64,000 nt of DNA from Nocardioides sp. GY 10113 (lineage in GTDB: Bacteria; Actinomycetota; Actinomycetes; Propionibacteriales; Nocardioidaceae): NCBI RefSeq assembly GCF_004919105.1, contig NZ_STGK01000014.1, positions 1 to 64,000 of the forward strand, given 5' to 3'. A program made the position numbers and the translations under genes. How positions within the stretch are numbered: the stretch's first letter is position 1; every line of letters starts with the position of its first letter. Below, one piece after another: positions 58,174-64,000 of the stretch. The notes under the pieces are model-generated. The model ran no database searches and was not told the DNA's origin. It worked only from the letters and a program-made list of their open reading frames with translations.

Positions 58174-59886
58174 TCACCGGGTGGGGACCTCCCACACCAC
58201 GCGTGTTCCGCGGCCGGAGTCGGGGGTGCCCACCCGGAACGAGCCGCCGCGTTCCTCCGCACGCTGCTGGAGGTTCGCAAGCCCGCTGCTGCGCGGGCTG
58301 GTCGAGAGGCCGACCCCGTCGTCGTCGACGGTGATCCGCAGCGTGGGGCCGGAGACGCTGACGCCGACGTCGACCCGCGTGGACCGTGCGTGCCGCGCGG
58401 CGTTGGTGAGCGCCTCGCGCACCACCGCCGAGGCGTCATCGGCGAGCGAGTCGTCACTGACCACGTCCACCGGCCCGGCGAAGTAGACGAACGGCTCGTG
58501 ACCGAGCGAGGGGACGACCGTCCGGACCACCTCCAGCACCGCGGCCCGCAGGCCCCCACCCAGCGGGCTGTGCGGGCGCAGCTGGAAGATCGAGGTCCGG
58601 ATCTGTCGGATCGCGTCGTCGATGTCGTCGACCACCCGGGCGACGGGCTCGGCCGCCGGCGAGTCACCGAGGGCGATCAGCGCGCCCTGGAGGGTCATCC
58701 CGGAGGCGAAGAGCTGCTGGATCACGTGGTCGTGGAGGTCGCGGGCGATCCTCGCCCGCTCCTCCAGCAGCGTCATCCGCTGCGCGTCGCGGCGACCGTC
58801 GGCCAGCTCGAGCGCGACCGAGGCCTGGTTGGCGAAGGTGGTCGCCATGTCGACGTCGGCCTCGCCGAACGTACGTCGACCGTGGCGCCGGCCGATCATC
58901 AGCACGCCGCGGATCCCGCGCGCGCCGGCCAGCGGCAGCGCCATCACCGGACCGACCGAGGAGCCGTCCCGCAGGTCGACGACGCCGCGTTCGATGCGGC
59001 TCAGCTCGGCCGAGTCCTCGAGCACCGCCGCGCGCCCGGTGCTCAGCACCCGCTCGGTGAGCGTGCCCTCGATCGGGTAGGCGGCATCGCGGACGTCGCC
59101 GGCACCGGGGCCGACCGCGACGGCGACCACGAGGTCCCTCCCCTCCTCCGCGGGGAGCACCACCGTGACGATGTCGGCGGCGGCGAGCTCGACGACGCGC
59201 TCACTGATCAGCCGCAGCGCGTCGCCGTCCTCGACGAGCAGGAGCTGGCGGGTGATCTCGGTCGTCGCGCGCAGCCACACCTGCCGGCGCTCCGCCTCGC
59301 CGTACAGCCGGGCGTTCTCGATCGCGACGCCAGCGGTGGCGGCCAGCGCCGAGACCATCTCCTCGTCCTCGGCCGTGAAGTTCGCGTCGGCCTCCGAGGC
59401 CAGGTAGAGGTTGCCGAACACCTCGTTGCGCACCCGGATCGGGACCCCGAGGAACCCGCGCATCGGCGGGTGCCCGGCGGGGAAGCCCACCGAGCGCGGG
59501 TCGTCGTGCAGGTCCCGCAGCCGGATCGGGCAGGGATCCTCGATGAGCGCCCCGAGGAGCCCCTTGCCCTCCGGCAGGCGCCCGATCCGGGCGACCGCGT
59601 CCTCGTCCATGCCGACGTGGATGAACTCGTCGAGCCCGCCCTCGGGCGAGATCACGCCCAGAGCGCCGTACTCCGCATCGACCAGCTCACAGGCGGCCTC
59701 GACGATCCGCCGCAGCACGCTGCTGAGCGAGAGGTCCCCGATCACCGATCGGTTGGCCCGGAGCAGCCCCCGGAGCCGCTGCTGTGCCGTCAGGACGTCC
59801 TCCGCGGGGTGGATCAGCTGATCCAGCAGCTGGTCGAACTCAGGGTTCGGCACCGCCCTGTCGCCCTCGGCGCGCTCATCGGCCAC
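58174..59886 (-). CDS. devS: DevS/DosT-like GAF sensor histidine kinase
   Basis: GTG 59886 is 6 nt after TAGGGT (leaderless); 570 residues, soluble. Two GAF domains (about 52-195 and 215-360) precede a dimerisation domain with His385 in ARDLHDHVIQQLFASGM and an HATPase (about 470-568: EALTNAARHA, DDDGVGL, GLANLQQRAEERGG). The first GAF has RSVGFPAGHPPMRGFLGVPIRVR, matching the DosS block with its proximal haem ligand; His139 is that residue. It should sense O2, NO or CO, or redox, and phosphorylate DevR. The NarL-type kinase HisKA_3 fits the DevR partner. Confidence 0.9.
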   Translation of the reverse strand: MADERAEGDRAVPNPEFDQLLDQLIHPAEDVLTAQQRLRGLLRANRSVIGDLSLSSVLRRIVEAACELVDAEYGALGVISPEGGLDEFIHVGMDEDAVARIGRLPEGKGLLGALIEDPCPIRLRDLHDDPRSVGFPAGHPPMRGFLGVPIRVRNEVFGNLYLASEADANFTAEDEEMVSALAATAGVAIENARLYGEAERRQVWLRATTEITRQLLLVEDGDALRLISERVVELAAADIVTVVLPAEEGRDLVVAVAVGPGAGDVRDAAYPIEGTLTERVLSTGRAAVLEDSAELSRIERGVVDLRDGSSVGPVMALPLAGARGIRGVLMIGRRHGRRTFGEADVDMATTFANQASVALELADGRRDAQRMTLLEERARIARDLHDHVIQQLFASGMTLQGALIALGDSPAAEPVARVVDDIDDAIRQIRTSIFQLRPHSPLGGGLRAAVLEVVRTVVPSLGHEPFVYFAGPVDVVSDDSLADDASAVVREALTNAARHARSTRVDVGVSVSGPTLRITVDDDGVGLSTSPRSSGLANLQQRAEERGGSFRVGTPDSGRGTRVVWEVPTR

Positions 59887-59892
59887 GGCGCG

Positions 59893-59898
59893 ACCCTA
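59893..59898 (-). promoter_or_regulatory. -10 TAGGGT for devS
   Basis: TAGGGT on the minus strand is 6 nt upstream of GTG 59886, consistent with a leaderless transcript separate from the upstream stress-protein gene. Confidence 0.45.
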
Positions 59899-59907
59899 CC
59901 GCCGTCG

Positions 59908-59954
59908 GTGAGGCGACGGCGGCGACCGCGGCGTGGGACCTGCCGTCGCCTCAC
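59908..59954 (-). terminator. 13-bp inverted repeat overlapping the stress-protein stop
   Basis: GTGAGGCGACGGC (59908-59920) and GCCGTCGCCTCAC (59942-59954) are perfect complements with a 21-nt loop. The right arm contains the stop codon of the universal stress protein. It probably ends that transcript before devS; no T-run is present. Confidence 0.55.
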
Positions 59955-60883
59955 ACGCCGGCCTGCTGCGCGACGTCCTCGGCGAGGCGTCCCCACCGCA
60001 GCACCGGCCTCGGGTCGGCGAGCAGGATCGGGCACGCGGTCTCGTTGAGGACCGCGCGCGCCACCGGACCCAGGTGCGAGCCGAACGGGACGACGGGGTC
60101 GTGGCGACCGACGACGAGGAGCTCGGCCTCCCTGCTGGCCGCGATCAGTGCGTCGGGGGCGGGCGCGTGCACGGTCTCGACCCGGACCTCGACCCCGGAC
60201 GCTTCCGCGCCGAGGCTCTCGATCACCGCCTTGATCTCGGCGTTGGCGCGCTCCCCCCACCGGTCGTCCTCGGTGCGGGTGACCACCAGGTCCTCGTACG
60301 GCGCCGGCAGCGACCAGGTGTGGATCACCCGGAGGATCGCGCCCCGCGAGCGCGCCTGCTGGGCCGCCACCCGCAGGATCTGCTCGGACCGGTCGGGGAT
60401 GTCGATCCCCACCACGACGGTCCGCTCCGCGGGCTGCTCGGCGTCGGGGTCCCACCGTGCGGGCACCGACACGACGGGCACCCGGGCCCGGGCGGCGACG
60501 CCGGATGCCGTCGAACGGGTCATCACCCGGCGCAGCGTGGAGAGGTCACGGTGCTCCAGCACGATCATCCGAGCCTCGGCCGCGCCGGAGACCACCGCCG
60601 AGACGACCGGGCCGTGCAGGATCTCCGCCGAGAGCCGGAGCTCCTCACCGAGGTAGTCGCGCGCCCGCTCCCGGGCAGCCTCGAGGGCCTGCCGACCGAC
60701 GAACTCGCGGTCCGACATCGTCACCAGGATCGACTCCGGGCCGTCGTGCTGGCGCCGGAGCGCATGCACCAGGTGGAGGCCGCATCCGTTGCGCCGGGCC
60801 TCGGCAGCCGCGAACCTCAGCGCGGCGTCGATCGGATCGTGCCCCACGGCCACGACCACGGGGTTCATCTCGCTCGCGCTCAT
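59951..60883 (-). CDS. Universal stress protein, two-domain, degenerate ATP motifs
   Basis: ATG 60883 with AGGAG 6 nt upstream gives 310 residues. Two Usp-like domains: about 8-155 (VVVAVGHDPIDAALRFAAAEA) and 165-300 (RTVVVGIDIPDRSEQILRVAAQQA). The G-x2-G-x9-G-S/T nucleotide motif is not intact in either (VLEHRDLSTLRRVMTRST; VVGRHDPVVPFGSHLGPVA), so ATP binding is doubtful, unlike the protein at 56359. It is divergent from the flavodoxin-like gene, with two DevR-type boxes between. It would belong to the same dormancy set. Confidence 0.88.
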   Translation of the reverse strand: MSASEMNPVVVAVGHDPIDAALRFAAAEARRNGCGLHLVHALRRQHDGPESILVTMSDREFVGRQALEAARERARDYLGEELRLSAEILHGPVVSAVVSGAAEARMIVLEHRDLSTLRRVMTRSTASGVAARARVPVVSVPARWDPDAEQPAERTVVVGIDIPDRSEQILRVAAQQARSRGAILRVIHTWSLPAPYEDLVVTRTEDDRWGERANAEIKAVIESLGAEASGVEVRVETVHAPAPDALIAASREAELLVVGRHDPVVPFGSHLGPVARAVLNETACPILLADPRPVLRWGRLAEDVAQQAGV

Positions 60884-60991
60884 CGCTCGCTCCTCGCTTC
60901 CTGCGGCTTGGCGGTGCGCCCTCGGCGGACGCCACCGTGAGGCGCCCGGACGATGCACCTCCACGATGCACCCGGGCGCCCCGATCCCCTA

Positions 60992-61005
60992 GGGACCAAC
61001 GGCCA
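60992..61005. promoter_or_regulatory. DevR/DosR-like box 1 (stress protein / flavodoxin)
   Basis: GGGACCAACGGCCA matches the complement of the site at 56237-56250 in 13 of 14 bases. It is 109 bp upstream of the stress-protein start and 94 bp upstream of the flavodoxin-like start. Confidence 0.6.
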
Positions 61006-61026
61006 CCGCCGGCCAGTCCGACGACC

Positions 61027-61046
61027 CCTGGCCAACGGCGGCCAGG
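61027..61046. promoter_or_regulatory. DevR-like box 2: CCTGGCC-N6-GGCCAGG palindrome
   Basis: CCTGGCC (61027-61033), AACGGC, GGCCAGG (61040-61046): perfect 7-bp arms around the GGCCAACGGC core shared with box 1. It is 52 bp upstream of the flavodoxin-like ATG, and 22 bp separate it from box 1, a pairing common in DosR promoters. Confidence 0.5.
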
Positions 61047-61098
61047 AGGGATTGGATGGTGATCGGTGGTGCTCCGTTCCCGGGAGGAAGGGGAGGCC

Positions 61099-61653
61099 AT
61101 GCGCGGCGTGGTCGTCTACGAATCGATGTTCGGCAACACCGAACAGGTAGCGCGCGCCATCGCGGCCGGCCTCGCGGACGCGAACGCCGAGGCCGCCAGC
61201 GTCGACGTGGGCCACCTGGTCGCCGACGACCTCGTGGGCTGCGACCTGCTGGTGGTCGGCGCGCCGACCCACGTGTTCTCCCTCAGCCGCGTCCGCACCC
61301 GCGAGGACGCCGTACGCCAGGGTGCCGACCCGAACCGCGCGCGGACCGGGGTCCGGGAGTGGCTGGGCACCCTCGACACCGCGTTCCCCCATGCGCACGA
61401 CCGGCCGCCAGCGGCCGTCTTCGACACCCGCGCGCACCAGACCCGCCACCTCCCCGGATCGGCATCGGGCCGCACCGGCCGGGTGCTGCGGGCGCGCGGA
61501 TTCTCCATCGTGGACCGGGCGAGCTTCTTCGTGCTGGACCTCAAGGGGCCGCTCGCCGAGGGCGAGCTGGACCGAGCGCGAGCGTGGGGACGCAGCCTCA
61601 GCGACAGTGCCGGCGCGGACGGGGCGCCACCGCAGGACCAGCGCCTCCGGTGA
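61099..61653 (+). CDS. Flavodoxin-like protein
   Basis: ATG 61099, close after GGGGAGG, gives 184 residues. The FMN phosphate loop is VVVYESMFGNTEQVARAIAAGL; DLLVVGAPTHVFSLSR and the later AVFDTRAHQTRHLPGSASGR cover the other flavin loops. It is shorter than flavodoxin/NO-synthase hybrids and probably carries electrons in a stress response. It is divergent from the second universal stress protein and preceded by two DevR-type boxes. The last residues and stop run into a 10-bp tandem repeat. Confidence 0.85.
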   Translation: MRGVVVYESMFGNTEQVARAIAAGLADANAEAASVDVGHLVADDLVGCDLLVVGAPTHVFSLSRVRTREDAVRQGADPNRARTGVREWLGTLDTAFPHAHDRPPAAVFDTRAHQTRHLPGSASGRTGRVLRARGFSIVDRASFFVLDLKGPLAEGELDRARAWGRSLSDSAGADGAPPQDQRLR

Positions 61654-61690
61654 CCGCCGGTGGCCGCCGGTGGCCGCCGGTGGCCGCCGG
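61651..61690. repeat. 10-bp tandem repeat, four copies
   Basis: TGGCCGCCGG occurs at 61661-61670, 61671-61680 and 61681-61690, preceded by TGACCGCCGG at 61651-61660. The first copy supplies the TGA stop of the flavodoxin-like gene. Confidence 0.9.
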
Positions 61691-61780
61691 CGCCGGACGG
61701 CGACGCACCGGCGGGCGCCCCGGACCCGGGCCACCGACCCGCGAGGACTACCGTTGCCGCGATCCCCACGAAGGAGTGAG

Positions 61781-62668
61781 ATGAGCATGGACAGCGGCAC
61801 CGGACACCCCACCTCCGGCGGTCTCGACAAGGTCGGCGTGGTCGGCGGAGGGCTGATGGGCTCCGGCATCGCCGAGGTCTGCGCGCGATCCGGACGCGAC
61901 GTGATCGTCGCCGAGGCGACCGAGGCGGCGGCCGACGCAGCGCGGGAGCGGATCCACAAGTCCCTGAAGCGGGCCGCGGACCGCGGCAAGCTGGCCGACC
62001 CCGACGCGGTGCTCGGCCGGATCCGGTTCGTCGCCGACCTCGAGGAGCTCGCCGACCGCGACCTGGTCGTCGAGGCGATCGTCGAGAACGAGCAGGCCAA
62101 GACCGAGCTGTTCGCGCGGCTGGACGAGATCGTCGCCTCCCCGGACGCGATCCTCGCCTCGAACACCTCCTCGATCCCGATCATGAAGCTCGCGGTCGCC
62201 ACCTCCCGCCCGCAGCAGGTGATGGGCATCCACTTCTTCAACCCGGTGCCCGTGCTCTCGCTGGTCGAGCTCGTGCCGTCGCTGATGACCTCGGCAGAGA
62301 CCACCGAGGCCGCCCGGTCGTTCGTGGAGACCGGCCTGGGCAAGAAGGCGATCGACTGCCAGGACCGCGCCGGCTTCGTGGTCAACGCCCTGCTGATCCC
62401 GTTCATCCTCTCCGCGATCCGGATGTTCGAGTCCGGCTTCGCGAGCGCCGAGGACATCGACGAGGGCCTGGTCCGCGGTGCCGCCCACCCCCAGGGCCCG
62501 CTGGCCCTGGCCGACCTGATCGGCCTGGACACCACCAAGGCCGTGGCCGAGTCGCTCTACGAGGAGTTCAAGGAGCCGCTCTACGCTCCCCCGCCGCTGC
62601 TGGCCCGGATGGTCGACGCCGGCCTGCTGGGCCGCAAGACCGGCCGCGGGTTCTACACCTACGGCTGA
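61781..62668 (+). CDS. 3-hydroxybutyryl-CoA dehydrogenase
   Basis: ATG 61781 follows AAGGAGTGAG; 295 residues. The NAD-binding fold is VGVVGGGLMGSGIAEVCARSG (read in parts, about 17-36), with EAIVENEQAK, ILASNTSSIPIM and the catalytic His in GIHFFNPVPVL. DRAGFVVNALLIPFI, AHPQGPLALADLIGLDT and GRKTGRGFYTYG follow. It oxidises (S)-3-hydroxyacyl-CoA to 3-oxoacyl-CoA in beta-oxidation or polymer turnover. TACCGT at 61749-61754 is a plausible -10. It stands alone; crotonyl-CoA from the glutarate module would flow to it after hydration. Confidence 0.93.
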   Translation: MSMDSGTGHPTSGGLDKVGVVGGGLMGSGIAEVCARSGRDVIVAEATEAAADAARERIHKSLKRAADRGKLADPDAVLGRIRFVADLEELADRDLVVEAIVENEQAKTELFARLDEIVASPDAILASNTSSIPIMKLAVATSRPQQVMGIHFFNPVPVLSLVELVPSLMTSAETTEAARSFVETGLGKKAIDCQDRAGFVVNALLIPFILSAIRMFESGFASAEDIDEGLVRGAAHPQGPLALADLIGLDTTKAVAESLYEEFKEPLYAPPPLLARMVDAGLLGRKTGRGFYTYG

Positions 62669-62748
62669 GGCGCGCGTCGCTCGTCGTCACCTCCCGATCG
62701 GCCCCGTTCCTCGGGCTCTCGGGGCCGTTCGGGAGGGGAGGGCGAGAC

Positions 62749-63999
62749 TCAGCGCCGCAGCTCGCCGAGGGCAGCCGTCTCGCCGGCGAAATAGCTGCGC
62801 ACGACGGCCCTGCCGCGCCGCGCGCCCCAGGCCTCCAACCAGCGCCCACCGGCCGCCGTACGGCCCAGCACGCGGTAGCGCGCGGTGTTCAGCGCGGCGA
62901 CGTAGACATGCGCCCACGGCGGCCGCAGCGGCAGCCCGAGCTCGTGCATGCTCTGCCGACCGAGGAAGACCGTCAGCATGCTCAGCAGCCGCTCGGTCTC
63001 GAACCGGCGCCGCACCCCCAGCAGCGGCGCCGGCCACCCCGGGAAGGCCCGCTCCGCCTGGGCCCCGACGACCGCGTGGGTCAGCTCACGGCCCGCCTCG
63101 GAGATGTCGGCCTGGGCCATCAGCACGTGGTAGTTGATCCGGTGCCGCTCCCACTCGTCGTCGACGAGGAAGTCGTCGTGGACGCCCATCAGGAAGCCGA
63201 CGTACTTCCACAGGTGCATCAGGTCGGCGGACTCGGCGCGGCTGATCGGCACGCCGAGCGCGCGGCAGCCGATGATCAGCACGCCGTCGAAGAGGCCCAG
63301 GGTCGACGCCTGGTCGGCCATGTTGATCGGGAGGCCCCAGCGCTCGGTGTCCCAGCGCGGCTCGAACGAGTGGTTGACCAGCGCGTGCATCGCCCGCACG
63401 TGCACCGTCAGCCGCCACCCCTCCCCGCCGGGAGCGCCGCCCGCGGGCGGGGACAGCGCGCCGGGGTCGGCGAGGCTGTTGCCCCACATCTGGGTCTCCG
63501 CGAGCCGTCGCCGGGTCATGTCCCCGGTCAGGCCGCCGGTGGCCACCAGCAGGTCGGTCGGACCGCCGAACCGGTAGCCGCCGATGAGGGCCAGCTGGAG
63601 CAGCACGTCGGCGGCGTTCTGCCCCAACCGCCGGAAGACGACGCCGCCGCGCTCGACCTTCGCCCAGTCCACCCAGTCGGGGACGGTCTGCACCGCGTGC
63701 ATGAAGTCCACCAGGGCCGCGGGCGGGCCCGGGACCGCCTCCAGCCCGCCGGCGAGCGCGGCGCGCAGCTGCTCCATGGTCACCCGACCGGACTCTCCTG
63801 CTCGCGTCCGGATCGCCTCGGCGAGCCGGGCGCCGACCTCGTCGCGCTCGTTGAAGGCCCGGCCGATGCGGCTCATCAGCTCCTCGTCGACCTCCGCGAT
63901 CCGGCCGAACACGCGGAGCGGGCGGCCCATCCGCCGGGACCGCTCCTCGGCCTCGCGAAATCGACGGGGGTAGGCGGGGAGCACGTCGCCGGTGGTCAT
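62749..63999 (-). CDS. Oxygenase MpaB family protein (DUF2236)
   Basis: ATG 63999, one base from the window end, gives 416 residues; whether the gene extends further right cannot be seen. The DUF2236/MpaB family includes latex-clearing and fungal oxygenases that carry haem. Residues in MHALVNHSFEPRWDTERWGLPINMADQASTLGLFDG, DLMHLWKYVGFLMGVHDDFL and RRRFETERLLSMLTVFLG are typical blocks (His and Lys/Arg candidates near 235 and 280). An N-terminal region of 75 residues is helical. No signal peptide is seen in the visible start. Substrate unknown. Confidence 0.82.
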   Translation of the reverse strand: MTTGDVLPAYPRRFREAEERSRRMGRPLRVFGRIAEVDEELMSRIGRAFNERDEVGARLAEAIRTRAGESGRVTMEQLRAALAGGLEAVPGPPAALVDFMHAVQTVPDWVDWAKVERGGVVFRRLGQNAADVLLQLALIGGYRFGGPTDLLVATGGLTGDMTRRRLAETQMWGNSLADPGALSPPAGGAPGGEGWRLTVHVRAMHALVNHSFEPRWDTERWGLPINMADQASTLGLFDGVLIIGCRALGVPISRAESADLMHLWKYVGFLMGVHDDFLVDDEWERHRINYHVLMAQADISEAGRELTHAVVGAQAERAFPGWPAPLLGVRRRFETERLLSMLTVFLGRQSMHELGLPLRPPWAHVYVAALNTARYRVLGRTAAGGRWLEAWGARRGRAVVRSYFAGETAALGELRR

Positions 64000-64000
64000 G

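Noticed and set aside
1..64000. Insertion sequences, phage genes, tRNA or rRNA genes
   Set aside because: No transposase, integrase, terminal repeats of suitable length, or recognisable RNA gene was found on either strand.

Overview
The window is high-GC DNA with almost no AT-rich stretches, many GTG starts, 4-nt stop/start overlaps (ATGA, GTGA) and several starts lying 6-9 nt after a TANNNT -10 hexamer, as expected for leaderless actinobacterial transcripts. Gene content (homodimeric AceE, DevR/DevS-type dormancy regulators, two universal stress proteins, a Z-type prenyltransferase, a DUF2510/AIM24 protein, an MpaB-family protein) fits a Nocardioides-like member of the Propionibacteriales. 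I saw no insertion sequence, CRISPR, tRNA or rRNA.

Layout. 1-1989 is the 5' part of a secreted N,N-dimethylformamidase-like/DUF4082 protein. 2161-12346 is a phosphate-uptake operon read right to left, pstC-pstA-pstS-(877-aa surface protein)-(sortase-like protein)-(Ig-bearing phosphate-binding-like protein)-pstB. The sortase-like protein has lost the catalytic Cys and His. 12589-13835 holds a DUF3817 protein and a siderophore-interacting protein. 14444-17480 holds a histidine kinase, its LuxR-type response regulator and a convergent LuxR regulator with a degenerate receiver. 17734-20737 is an overlapping exported protein, MFS transporter and beta-propeller block.

20740-32697 is a surface-polysaccharide locus. 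Leftward it encodes an aminotransferase, an epimerase and a Gfo/Idh-type dehydrogenase, followed by the wreck of an acetyltransferase. In the middle is a 1634-residue dimethylformamidase-like/DUF4082 protein paralogous to the one at the left edge. Rightward come a WbpD-like N-acetyltransferase, an LCP-family protein and an undecaprenyl-phosphate sugar transferase. Together these could make and export a glycan with an acetamido sugar.

32749-40100 is mostly housekeeping: prenyl transferase, AIM24, TrhA, RlmC-like methyltransferase, aldehyde dehydrogenase and YyaL. 40159-43274 is a glutarate-type catabolic module: an FCD/GntR regulator divergent from a class III CoA-transferase and a glutaryl-CoA dehydrogenase. 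43297-48896 couples a lipoate-ligase-like protein and a LysR regulator to aceE-aceF. 48996-54095 holds an acyl-CoA dehydrogenase, a K+ channel, an SDR, a ketosteroid-dehydrogenase-like flavoprotein and a TetR regulator with a clear operator. 54105-55640 is a membrane glycosyltransferase.

55738-61653 looks like a small DevR/DosR dormancy regulon: a PPOX protein, two universal stress proteins, DevR, DevS with the haem-ligand histidine kept, and a flavodoxin-like protein. A shared GGGACCAACGGCC-type box lies in both divergent promoter regions. A 3-hydroxyacyl-CoA dehydrogenase and an MpaB-family protein close the window.
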